Shown here: piece by piece, positions 12,331 to 24,670 of the stretch
How the letters are laid out: every line of letters begins with the position of its first letter
Numbering within the stretch: position 1 is the stretch's first letter
NCBI GenBank assembly: GCA_026874595.1
Contig: CM049312.1
Location: 26,591,956-26,655,955, forward strand
Origin: Sipunculus nudus
Lineage: Eukaryota; Annelida; Sipuncula; Golfingiida; Sipunculidae
Direction: 5' to 3'
Length of the DNA: 64,000 nucleotides
The notes under the pieces: model-generated
Databases searched by the model: none
What the model saw: the letters and a program-made list of their open reading frames with translations, nothing else
Told to the model about the DNA's origin: nothing
Position numbers and translations under genes: made by a program

Positions 12331-13620
12331 TTCTTTTTTACTTTTTTTACCTTTGATATGTTTCATATTTTATCTCAAAGCTAGGCTGGGGGTTCTCTTG
12401 TAATATTTCCTTTTTTGCAGGGAATTTGTAAAGGGCTGATAGGGCGTGCCTCATCTATATGTTAATAATAAAAAAGATATTGTATGCGTCTTAGATAATA
12501 TCCACCAAACCATGTCGCATTACGTCTTCAGGGCTTTTCATAATAGTGACGTTTTTGTGAAGCACTCTCTCACACGCGAGGTATGTGTCTGCTCTACACG
12601 GTTCATATACCATGCTTATAGTGTGCTGGGGCGGTCGGTGTAGATCCTATACACAGCGCGACACGGGATGGAGTCTGGACAGGCATGTTTGGATGTCGAC
12701 CGGTTTTCTCTCTCATCATATTCAGGTGCTTTCTAATGGAATCGGCACTTGGATTCACTAAGCCGTGACCGGGCCACGCCGCTATGCATGCTGGGAGTTG
12801 ACCTGATTCGAGCCATGCCGAGTGGTGCCGAAGGGTGGGTTCGGTAAAAACACGAAACCCGACTTATGCCAGGGCCATCACGACGTTTAATAACGTGCCC
12901 CCGAGGCCCCAACCCACCCTGTGCCAGCTATCACCTCCCAAAGCGGATACTTAACTCCCCGACAGCCTAAAAGCTATCACATTCATTGCCAGGTGCTGCG
13001 AAAAAAGGTAAGTTTATTTTATGTCAATACTTGAGATGCCCACATTGAAGTAAGGAATCCAAAGTAAATCTACAGGGATTCCCGTCCCGTTGGGGACATC
13101 AATCGGTTCAGGGAATGACTGTCCGTCACACAAGCTGAATATTGCCCCGTATACCTAGAGCCGCACGCTCCTGTATTAGAGTATGAATAATGCATTTATA
13201 TGCCAGTAACATCTCACGTAGTTACCGTTGGTAAATATAATTAATGTCTGCAACCTGTGACAATTGTTTTAACGCTATGCGGAATCGCCAGATATTCTCT
13301 TGTCAAAATGAGCATATGAAAATATACAAAACAGATATACTGGATTTCATTCTCAGGTTATATAATATCATTATTTGATATATCCAGAAAATAAGAATGT
13401 GTGTAGAACTTCTTTGCATTAGATTTACAATTCTTCGTTTAAACAGTTGTTCTCATGATGTACAGGTATATCAAAATATGTACCAGAAACCGTGTTAATG
13501 ACAGCAATGACACCTAGACATATGTAACGCGTGACATTATTTTGAACGGTGAAATAATATGAAATAGATCAACTACATGACATTAGACTGTGAGGGACTA
13601 ATTATATAAGAGGACCCTGG
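12331..13620. other. Non-coding stretch with a GC-richer island
   Basis: About 12,640-13,010 is clearly more GC-rich than its surroundings but holds no long frame in either direction. It may be an old mobile-element fragment; I cannot name it. Confidence 0.4.
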
Positions 13621-13624
13621 ATCT

Positions 13625-14815
13625 GACATGACGCCAGCCTGACTGCTTAAATGACACGAGGGCTACTGATAAATGACATCAGCTTCACCGGTTATATGAC
13701 AGTAGGACTACTGATTAGATGACATCGGCCTCACTTGTTAAATGACACTAGGCCCGGTTGGATGACATCAGTCTTACTGGTTAAATGACGCAAGGACTGA
13801 TTAAATCACATCAGTCGTACCGGTTAATTGGCGAAAGGGCTACTGATCAAATGACATCAACGTAACTGGTAGTATAACGCCAGGATTGATTAAATGACAT
13901 CAGCCTCACCGGTTTGATGACGTTTTATAAAAAAAATGCTCTGGTTAAATGACACCAGTCTGATTTAATTGGTTACATGAAGCTTTGCCTATCGGTTACA
14001 TAAAGGGAATCAGATTTTCTTTACTATGTGACATCAGACTTCATTAATAACGTAACATCATACTTCCTTTACCACGTGACATCAGACTTTCTTTACTACG
14101 TGACATCAGCCTTCCTTTACTACGTGACATCATAATTCCTTCACTACGTGAAATCAGACTTCCTTTACTACGTGACATCAGACTTCCTCCATTACGTAAT
14201 ATCAGACTTCCTTTACTACATCAGACTTCTTTCAATACGTAACATCAGATATCATTCATAACGTAACATCACACTTCCTTTACCACGTGACATCGGATTT
14301 CCTTCACTACGTTACATGAGACTTCCTTTACTACGTGACATCGGACTTCCTCCACTACGTAACATCAGACTTCCTTTACCACGTGACATCAGACTTCCTT
14401 CACTTCTCGACATCAGAATTCCTTCACAGCGTGACATCAGACTTCCTCCATTACGTAACATCAGACTTCCTTTACCACGTGACATCAGACTTCCTTCACT
14501 ACTCGACATCAGAATTCCTTCACAACGTGACATCATACTTCCTTTACTACATCATACCTCCTTTACTACAGCATACTACCTTCACTACGTAACATCAGAC
14601 TTCCTTCACTACGCGACATCAGACTTCCTTTGCTACGTGAAATCAGACTCCCTATGATACATAATATCAGAATTAATTAACAACAGTAAATCAGACCTCC
14701 TGATGTCACGTGACTCTCTTTATAAAGAGTTACATCTTATTCCCTTTAGTACGTGACACCTTCCTTTATTGCATGACGCAAGACTCTCCTTGTGAGTGAC
14801 GCAAGACTCCTACCT
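13625..14815. repeat. Long minisatellite: 47-bp dimers grading into a 24-bp unit
   Basis: From about 14,030 to 14,660 the unit is 24 bases, with a consensus close to TACGTGACATCAGACTTCCT plus four bases, present in about 25 diverged copies. The left part (13,625-13,990) alternates two related half-units, one carrying ATGACATCAG and one carrying a GGGCTACTGATTAA-like block, giving a higher-order period near 47. Because 24 is a multiple of three, several frames stay open across the array (for example 14316-14657 + and 14312-14536 -); these are artefacts. Confidence 0.9.
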
Positions 14816-17030
14816 GACAACAAGCTGACTGTTCTTATGTCTTAAGTTAGAATAACTGGTTATATATGATTATACGTTTGGCTGCCGGCGTAGTGAGCAG
14901 TCCAATCACGTGATAATTCACATTTCATACTTCATACATGGTTTTCTAAAGGCAAGAAAAAAAAGATAAATTGGCATTTACAGCTGAGAGTATACTTTTG
15001 ATTTTACAAATTGACATGGTCTCAATTCGTGTACTTATGAGGAACACAACAAAAATCATTACTGATTAAAAAAATGCTGGAAATATTGAATATTTATATA
15101 CATGTAAAAATCATTCAGGTATACAGTGTATGTGTAATCGCCAATTGCCGCAGAACACGCTGTACTATTCCAGACATCCCCCCCACCTATAACCCTTGGG
15201 GTCATATCAATTGTACGTTCGTGTTGGGTTTCCATAATGAAATGGCAATATATATAAATCACTAGGTAACTGTTTTCATAAAGTTAAATGAATATAGATG
15301 GCGGAACGATGTCCGGTTAGTGTGTCCACCCTTGAACCTCTGGTGCATTGAATAAATAAATGTTTCATTAACCATCCAAGACGCGCGAGTCAGACCATAT
15401 GACCCAGGTATAGATGTCAGATTTTCGGTTACGGCATGTCTGTACAGTATTACATGTCTGGTGATGTACAAAACGTTTTACATACATAACAATTCGCGGG
15501 CCTTGATTCCTAAGAATATGTGAGAGGGGATTTTCAGAGGAAGCTCTTCATGTAACCTTCTCCCCCTACAAAACCAAAATGAGAACCACCACTTGATATC
15601 GCCTTTTGAAAGAAATCCGACGTCCGGCTAATAGCATAGAGACAAAAGCGCTTCACCCAGGATGTCATACTTTCTTAACTCCCGTCATTTATCATGAGAT
15701 ATATTTAATATTTATTTTTCCTATGAATGTTTCTTAGTTAAAATATTTGATTTTAACTATTCCAGTTTACAAACTAACACCTCATTGCATAATGTCGCCT
15801 GATTTTTATGACGATTCAATGAAGCAATTGATGCATACCTTGTCTTTTTTTCAGCAAGAGATGTATATTCAAACATCTTCAAACAATATATATATATATA
15901 TATATATATGAAACTATCAAATATCTTTTCAACCGAATTACCTCGAAATTTTCAAATTAAAAAATACGCTTTTTACTCTAAAAAAACCGGGACTTATGAT
16001 ACTTTGTCCCTTAAAATTGAGGTGGACATGTGACCCTGTCTCTCCTGAAACTAGGCCCATGAAAAAAAAGGTCAAGATAAATAAGAAATTTTACTCGCTG
16101 CGGCGGTTTCCGTATATCCAGAGTACAAGCCAGTAGGAAGAGTCAATAGTAATAAGAACCTTTTATTTCAGCATATTAATCTTAAAGTCTTGCTTCTTTT
16201 CCAGAGAAAAAGTCAGCGTGAGAATGTCCAATCTCTGTCTATGATATTGTGATTATTTTTATATTTTAAAGGACATATTAATAGGGGAAAAAACAGTAAG
16301 AATTAAGAAATTCCCGTCTCTGAGTTAAATCATATGTTATTTTTATCATTCGAAAAAAAATGCATCCGTAAGTAAAAAGAAATTCAACTGCGGCGCAGGA
16401 CAATAAAACATTTCCATTTCAAAGAATATGGTATTCGAGGTCGATGGTTAAGCCATACCAAAACGTATGGTTCTACGGATTCGCTACTCCCGTTTTTCGT
16501 TGATCTTTTTATTTTCTTGCTTATTTTTACAATTACACAACTTTCCCTAAAAAATTCTTAAAAGTATGGAAATGAACCAAATTTTGTGTTGATCATATAC
16601 ACCAGTTTTACAACTGAATCTTTTTTTTTTGGCAAGCACGCAAAATTCGACGTATTGTATCTCGACCGCTAAAAAAAAGGGGAAAAAATCTCTCTTTCTC
16701 CACCACATTTATTGTCGCCAGTGTCCCTAGAACAAAATATTTTGTGTAGCCTAATGATACTTCTCTTTATTATTATGTTTATAATTATGTTTAAGTACAC
16801 AAATAATAAATATTTTATAAATCTTAACTTTATTTTGACGCATATATAGGTTTTTATAACCTCTGGTTTAAATAGGAAAACAGTCACCTTCAGCAGTCCA
16901 CCACTGTGTACAAAATGAAGGAGATCTTATAACAATGGGATCTTGTGAAATCTGTATCTTTATGATGTTTATTTCACTAACGACACTGTGTAGAAACGTT
17001 TATTGAATGACCGTATTACACAATGAGAAC
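14816..17030. other. Non-coding stretch with a short (TA)n run
   Basis: AT-rich DNA, including about ten TA dinucleotides near 15,889-15,910. No frame or repeat can be supported beyond that. Confidence 0.5.
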
Positions 17031-17170
17031 GTAGCGGTCGGGTGTAGTCTTATGGTTAAGCCAGACATCGGAGCAAAGAGTGTCTTTATCTATTGCCTCT
17101 GTGGATTCATTCAACTAGTAGTGTCACCAAGAGGCTTTGAACCTATTCCGTGAAATAAGTAAATGTGTAA
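17030..17170 (+). mobile_element. Weak tRNA-derived SINE candidate
   Basis: A TGTAGTCTTATGGTTAAGCC block resembles a pol III A box and is followed about 85 bases later by GGCTTTGAACCTATTCC, which resembles a B box. The spacing is longer than in a tRNA. No poly-A or short-repeat tail and no flanking duplication is clear, so this is only a hint. Confidence 0.2.
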
Positions 17171-18019
17171 AACTGAATTTATCTGAATTCCTGTCTAGTA
17201 TATATTTAAATCACCTATAACAGATGAGATTTGTGCACTAGCATGTCATTGTATCATCTCAGTATCCACAAAATGCATATGTCATATCTAATGGTCTGAT
17301 TTCAAACACAGACAGTTATAAAGATAAGGTGTTGATCATCATCTGTGAAATTCTGTCTCCAAACATAAAGAAAGGTCATTGCAGCCTGATTTTTTAAACA
17401 TTAAATATGACCGAATAATTGTAAACATTTAACAGTACAATATAATAGGTGCGGCTGTGCTTTGGGACTAAACAGTACTGTTCATATTTAAAGCTTGTAA
17501 GAGACATGAAGGTGCATCAATGAAAGTGCTATGTTAGAATGCTTACCGGTCCTACTCCGTATTTTTGGGCGGAGCGCCCCACGACTAATTCTCTCGTGCA
17601 TACTGCATATGGACTTTTTTCCACTTTTAGTCTAATGAATACCTCTGGACTTAATTTACAGACGTCTAGCAAAGGATAACGTATTAAACAATCTTATTTT
17701 ATTCAGGTGATTTGTTAAACCTCTAGTGAGCGCTGTACACAGCGCTACATGGATTCTGCTAAAAATACCCCATGATTGAGTGAAGGGGAAGCGACATAAT
17801 AAGTTCATTGAACTGACCTAGCTGGGGACACAATATTCATGACAGTTTCGTCTAGTAGGGCCTGTGCTTACATGCATTTCATTCAAATATGTGCTAGATA
17901 TAAATAACATAATAATGTTACATAAATATAGCTACAAAATTTCCATGAAACTTAGACTGAAATAACGCTCCAATATTTTACAATAGACTGATAGTATTGC
18001 TTGACGAAAAAAGGCCAAC

Positions 18020-18021
<2 letters not shown>

Positions 18022-18058
<37 letters not shown>
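18022..18058. repeat. (GA)n microsatellite
   Basis: Eighteen GA units, followed by imperfect AATAAGAGAG repeats to about 18,080. Confidence 0.97.
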
Positions 18059-18061
<3 letters not shown>

Positions 18062-18625
18062 AGAGAGAATAAGAGAGAGTCGAAGTCAAGACTGCCTACT
18101 GAATGAAGGTGATGACAACCATAAACTTATGATTGATGAGTTATTTAAAAACCGTCTGGTTATGACAGGTATACTAATAAACCAAAGGTCATATACAGCA
18201 CCAGGCAACGAACGTCTGAGAATGGCTGCAATTCGTGGTGTTTTCAATTCAATCTTGTACTAAATGTAGGTAGGTTGAGTAACCTCTATTATAGGTAACG
18301 TATTTCTTACCTTCTGTAGCATAGACCCTAAGGAAGCACATTAATTATGTCAAGATTCGCAACGAAACGCTGGTTTATGATAACGGAATTAAAGGCATTA
18401 CTAGATTAATCGTTCATTCGTTGTCAGTGTCGGCTCTCGTTGATACAATGATATTCTTTAAAAATTCAATTTTGTAAAAATACCCCCAGGCTTCTACAAA
18501 ATAAAATGCAATGTCAATTTGCAAAAAATTGTGTTTCGCGAAATAACATGTTCTACAGTATTTAATTTCTACCTAGTGTCTCAACCCTGTTTTTTTTTTC
18601 TTCCTCTAAAGCTTATGAACTTGGA

Positions 18626-19055
18626 TGGGGCCAGGTACTTGTACCTGTACCTGGACCTGTACCTAGGTGCACAATGCAGAGTACCTGTTCCTGTACCTGA
18701 ACCTGGCTTTCATATTAGGAAGTACCTGGTACCTGTACCTGGAACTAAATAAAGTACTTGTACCTGGTACAAGGTACTGCAGGTACATGTGTGATACTCA
18801 TGGAAATGGACGCAGGCTTGGGTCAGTTGTATGTACAAACCTGTCTCAATTTCGCATATTTATCAGCTTTACTAAAGCCTGTCCAGGATATTTGCAAGGC
18901 TATATTTTTTCTTAATACATAGGCAGTGAACATTTAATACTTTTCAATATTTTTTTGCCATTTGTCTATATTTCTTCTATTATCGCATATCTGATTAGTT
19001 CGAATGGACACGAAACTTACCTGTACCTAGGTACTGTCACATGTACCTTACTCAA
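18626..19055. repeat. GTACCT/AGGTAC hexamer arrays, both orientations
   Basis: Dense GTACCTGTACCTGGACCT hexamers fill 18,632-18,790, and a shorter cluster returns at 19,019-19,050. AGGTAC and GTACCT are reverse complements, so the arrays can fold back. Two clusters of the same hexamer about 230 bases apart resemble the subterminal repeats of some non-autonomous hAT elements, but ends and target duplication are not clear. The frames here (18519-18752, 18667-18915) are repeat artefacts. Confidence 0.55.
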
Positions 19056-19059
19056 ACCG

Positions 19060-19094
19060 TGATATATATATATATATATATATATATTTATTTA

Positions 19095-19126
<32 letters not shown>
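19060..19126. repeat. (TA)n-(TTTA)n-(TA)n compound microsatellite
   Basis: TA runs flank a short TTTA run. It follows directly after the second GTACCT cluster. Confidence 0.95.
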
Positions 19127-22100
19127 ATGTATAATTTATGTTTAGGAAAAAAAATTATGTCCTAAATGCCACTTACAGAGAGTTTCCGCTCATGAACTGT
19201 ATGATTAAAGGTAATTTTAAAGGAGCTCGAGGGAAAATCAATTGTTGTGTGAACTTAATCTTTAAAAATAATCTAGAGTAGAGTGACCAACAAATATCCA
19301 ATACGATAATCGTTCACGTAACTACAAATCATTTAATATGTCGTTGAGTCATGATGAAAGCATCATGTGACTATGTACTGTTGAAAAAAAAACTAATATT
19401 GATCGCGCTCAGGTAGACCTAGAGGTTTAACATACCATTTGTAAATTGCGTGTTCTTGAATAGGCCATATAAATCTTCCCATGTTGTAAATATTTAACAC
19501 GACCATAGTGTTATAAAGGCACAGGTAACAATTTTTATCGTTCCGTGTGTGTATTTATTTGATAAAAGAAACATTTTGGTTTTCAGCGTTTATTTTACAT
19601 ACGTGATTATAAGTACACGATTAGCGCCGCATGTAAAGGAAATCTGCAATGAATGTCGAACAGCTGGGCAAATATGACGGGTTTTCGCCATTTCAGGACA
19701 AAACTTCTGTCAGCTGAGCGAAATCTGTTGACCTATGCCATACTCAACTTGTTTTAACTTGTGATTTACGGGTATCTAAGCGTCACGGTCCGCTGAACAA
19801 CACATCGTTATTGTCATTTAATACTAGTCCATACCGGAGCATCCTCGTGCAGGCATCAATCACGGTTGCTGCTTCGCATCCCGGGCCTCCGGGTCAGATA
19901 TAACGTAAAGCAGATTTAACAAGATAAATGTAACAAACCCATGGTTCTTTAAAAACTGACTGCAATTAGCAACACTTATATTCAGTTTATCATCATTTGT
20001 AAGAGAGGCGTTTTATTTCTCATTTATCTCTTTACCTCGGAATAGTTTGTTGGCGTATGTATACATTAATAAGAGTCCTATATTTTAAACTTCCCCCTTG
20101 TGGGGCTGTTAATGTTAGCTTGGGAATATTTTTAAAAGTTTTATTTACATTATATTATTAAAACAGGGTGTAAAATCAACCATATAAGATTGTTTCATCT
20201 GCTTTGGTACCTTATCTTGTTGTTCACCTTTATTTATAATAAAATCAAAATTAATTTTGTAATTTTGCTATACTGTTTTCTTAGGAATAATACAAACTGG
20301 AAAATAATTATGTGTTTGGTCCTTCAGGAATCCTTACACTTCATTTTTGATATTGTCAACCTTCTTTCTTTTACCAAACCAATGTTATTGTAAAGGCATG
20401 ATTGTTAATTTTCAGGTTTTATGGTAGGAAAGCGTAAGGATAATCATTTAATAAACTCTCGCCGCAAACAATTATATGCGATTATAATGTATACGTAATC
20501 CAGATAAAATTTTATGAGAACGTTGTTTACTTAAATAAAATGGTGTGTTGGTTCGACCATATTCGCATGGCAGTATATCACCGGAAATACCGTAACTGCT
20601 GGAGTGGCAATACAAAATACAAATTGCACGTTTTATTGCACTGTTTTTTTATGTAAGAATCGTCTTCCTTTTATAAGTTACTAGCACATTACCCGTTCAT
20701 GATTTTGAATTTGAAGACTAATTAAGTTTCGACTGAAATACGACAGATACGAAATTCACTTAATAGATATACCATAGCTCCTTAGCAAACTAATGTCAAA
20801 TGTATCAGAATTTACGAGAAATATTAAAAAAACCTCCCTGGTCAACCTAGGCAAACATTCCGAAATTTCAAGTAAGAAAGGCTGGCATTTACTAGGCTTG
20901 GCCAAAGAGGAGTTACGGGACAACGTGTGAGTGCCTCGACCGTTTATTATAATGTACATTGTGGAAACAGTTAAGGCACATTTTCAACGACTACGCGTAG
21001 ATAATTGAATTAGCAAATGTATTTTTGACTATGCACATGACCCCTCGAACGAACATTTCTGGGCTGGTCGCAAAGTCAACACGCGCCGGCACAAGCAGAG
21101 ACTAACTGCAAATTCATTCTGTATATATATAACGCTACGCCTGCGGTACGTCTCACCATATTACGCTGAGTTTTCGGACTGACAACCCCACTTTTTCTTC
21201 TGCAATCTGTCCGCTTTCCTTGTAAAGCTGTTAGAAAATCTTTGTGTCTGCGCTAGGACCCATGAAAACGCAGCGTATTACCGCGTAAATATTACGTCGG
21301 CGTTACGTACGTAATTGTATTGTTTTGCAAATGTAACACACGGGCAGCGCAGCCGTGGCATAATATGTAGTATGTGTAACAAAAATAAAGACACAGACCC
21401 CTAATTGATTTTACGGCAGCACAACAACTGATTCTTTATGCCAAGTGAACAAAAATAAACACATTTGTCATCGCTGAACAGGTCTCATATTGTATCTGAA
21501 ATCAGGAAGTAAATCCTGAGCAGTTTAAATGAGGAAACACATAATGTTTAAAAATGCGACATGTTTATCCTGTTTACTGTAACCTTATTATTATGGGATG
21601 GATATCAGCATTCATTCTACGTAAATCACGAGTGGCTTGTAACCTGGATCGGTTTCAAAATGTGTTGTGCAATCATTTAAAAAAAATGTGATCAATCATA
21701 TTTGATCTTTATAGAGTGACAGCTTTTACTATGTTAAGTACCTTCAAGCTGATGTTGACTCTCTTTTCTTGTACACAAATGAATTAGTTATTTTATGCAA
21801 TATTATGGTTACAGTATATCTCCTTTATGGCTGAAACGGGGTAGAAAATGTAGGATTTGGAATCGAGTACTTATCACCAGGGCAATACACTACAAGTGGA
21901 CATATTTCTTCATGTTAAATTATAATATACAACTTTTGACGCCTTTATTCCGATGTAATATAATAGCTGTTTGCGCAGATGCTAGCTATATGACTTGAGT
22001 GTAAGTAGCGTCATATCGACCCTCTGGCATTACGACCAGATTACTAGCGCCAGAGTGTCATTACATCTATGTCTGAGGAACGCATTAATGAAGATGCAAA

Positions 22101-23850
22101 TATTTCCGTCATTTCTGACAATGCTTCATGGCCTACAGGTACACTGTCAATCAACATAAACTAGATCAATCGTTAGCATTTTTGTGTACTTTCTAATAAT
22201 ACCAAACGCGAGCGAGAAAGGTTCCCGTTTTAACCCAGCACATTGGTGAACCCTTTGGCGTGTTTGTTGAATTTATAACAGCATAAACACAAGCATTGCT
22301 CGCACGGGTTACAGGACGCAGGCATCTTGCAGGCGATACAGGAAATGACCCGTGTCCATGGAGACGGTGTTTCAGTTTGGGTTGTGAGCTCACATGTATA
22401 CTATTGTGTAAATTCATTATTTTTAGCATAATATTGAGATTTTGGGCCGTTTACCACGATATGAATGAAACCTGATGCAAGACCACTGAGATATAACTTA
22501 GATAAAACTAACACTCAGATATAACTTGTATCACGACTCGAGTAGGCCTACCAGACCAATTATCCGATTGCCTACTGAGTCGGGTTGTCACGGCTAGAGT
22601 GTAAGCTGCATGGCAATGCATGTCAAAGGTGGTTTGCGAAATGTTAAGAATATCTTATTTATATAAATAAACAACAAACTAGATTTACAGAAATTAATAT
22701 TTATATGAACGAATGCCTAGATGTGGTTTGCCACTTATCATTATATCGATGATTGGTCGTTTCTTTTATAATAATCGATTAAATTTATTGTACCTTTACA
22801 TAACCGATCATAAAGAATTATGCATGCAAAAGTTATATTATCCGGAAAAAATATTATAATTCTGTCAGAGATTTTAAGACGACAAACATTCAGACACTAA
22901 CAGCATTAACAACCCAGCATTTGCCATGACCTTTCAGCGTGATGTACAAGTTATACTAAATTTACTTGGTCATTATATTAGGTTTGACTCTTTAGGGTGG
23001 AGTTCGCGGTAATATAAAAGTACATAAAAAATACATAATATAAAAGTACATAAAAAAAATCTTGTTTTTTCAATCATTGAACGTGATTTTACAAGCGGTT
23101 CTTACCGTAACTGCATAGATTTCTCATAAGACATCTCGGAGTCCAGCTTCACTTTTCATAATATTACTTTTGTTATATATTATTATTCATTATTATTTAA
23201 GATAAAAGATATTATGCTAGCAGATGTGCATTTACGACTAGAGCCAGTTAGTTCTGTCTGTAAACTAAGCTGCAGATTTCAGTATATGCATGGCTTTGGT
23301 CAAATTTTGTACTGCCAGCAGACTGATGTATTTAGTGTAGTCAACATCTGTTCATTGGCACGTGACAGATCTCTGTATATCTGGATACTATTGTATCTGT
23401 TCTATTGTGAGGAGGGGTCATACAGGGGTCAGGACTACAGACCGGAGCTCGGAGCCGGTGGGGCGTCACGATCTGTCAGGTGTACGCGCTCAGGTGAACC
23501 ATACGCTCATACACTGTACTCAGCTGACCTCAGGTGTCAAGTGAAATGAATATTACTCTCTGTAATGATATCCCTGTTGATTCACAAACATCTCATCTGA
23601 GGATAACCTGTATTTATCATGTGCGTGAAAGGTCCTACATTGAACGGTCACTCTTGCGACAAGGTGGTATAAACTTATAAAACCTGACGTAAATATAATG
23701 TATTTGTTCTAAATATACGTGTTGTGACATATCATGTCTTTCAATAAACCAGATTTATAGATGGCAGCATTTTATTGTACACTGACAAACCGGTTTGCCA
23801 TTCAATCTAGAAAACATGGTAAGGGGTCCTTAATAAAGATGTTTCTCTGT
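19127..23850. other. Non-coding stretch; nothing recognisable
   Basis: Frames are all short and show no protein-family pattern. A somewhat GC-richer patch near 21,040-21,370 contains a TATATATAA run and several ACG-rich words that could be promoter-like, but no downstream coding exon was found. Confidence 0.45.
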
Positions 23851-23853
23851 AAA

Positions 23854-24670
23854 CCCCCCCCCCCCCCCGACATTCTTGTAAACTTGTGCCTAAAGACATT
23901 TTTTATGTGAGACTTTTTTATGTATCACCTACATAAAAACATTTCTTTATAACTCCTCCATGAAAATATTTCTGTATAATTCCGACCTGAAGACTCCTCA
24001 GTAAACCTCCCACGTAGAGATTTTTTTCTGTATATGTCATATGCGGACATTTGTATCACTCCCACATTGAACTATTCTGTATAACTCTCACCCGAAAACC
24101 ATTTATTAAGCCAAAATATGAAAAAGGTATGGTTCTCAGGCACTTTTTTCAGAAATCAATGCGGGCGGGCGGGCGGGTTTTTTTATGTTTAATTTTTTGG
24201 TATGTTTCGATAAAAATGTCAAATGATAAGGGAAAAGCATGATAATAACAGATTTATTTTGCTAAACAAGTAAAAGCACTACATAACAAAGGAAATTGTA
24301 TGATTTTATCTTCTTGAAAGATATGTCCGAGCGGCTGCAGCTCAAAATTGGTAAGTTTCTATTAAAAATCAAAATAAAAATTTTTGATGCAGGGGTTTAA
24401 AATTGATGCGGGCGGTGCCTGAGAACCACACCTGTTATTTATTATTTTTTTTTTTTTGCCTTATAGCTCTAACATAAAAAAATTGCAGTTCTTGTATGAA
24501 GACTAATTGCATCCCTGTGAATCCCACATGAAGACATTTCTGGGTAACTCCAATATGATGAAATGCGATACAACAGAAACCCTCATATTATGACATTTCT
24601 ATGAAACCGTAAGATCAAGGCATTTAATTATAACTCCTATATAACTATCTGTCATTTAACTCTCATACAA
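23854..24670. repeat. Decayed ~30-bp tandem repeat, interrupted by a MITE
   Basis: Variants of ACATTTCTGTATAACTCC followed by an ACATGAAG-like block recur at roughly 30-base spacing in 23,870-24,100 and again in 24,460-24,660. The two halves flank the MITE at 24,131-24,427, so the MITE probably entered a pre-existing minisatellite. A C15 tract (23,854-23,868) sits at the left edge. Confidence 0.55.
24131..24427. mobile_element. MITE with perfect 13-bp terminal inverted repeats
   Basis: The element begins GGTTCTCAGGCAC and ends with the exact reverse complement, GTGCCTGAGAACC, 297 bases in all. A GCGGGCGGGCGGGCGGG run lies near the left end and GATGCGGGCGG near the right. It has no coding capacity, so it would need a transposase in trans. 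The superfamily is uncertain because a target-site duplication is not obvious. A diverged relative lies in intron 1 of the receptor gene (32,365-32,601). Confidence 0.8.

Noticed and set aside
14312-14657. Open frames of 74-113 codons on both strands with periodic Leu/Arg/Ser peptides
   Set aside because: They lie wholly in the 24-bp minisatellite. A unit length divisible by three keeps frames open without coding.
18519-18915. Frames encoding Tyr-Leu and Val-Pro repeats
   Set aside because: They are direct translations of the GTACCT hexamer array.
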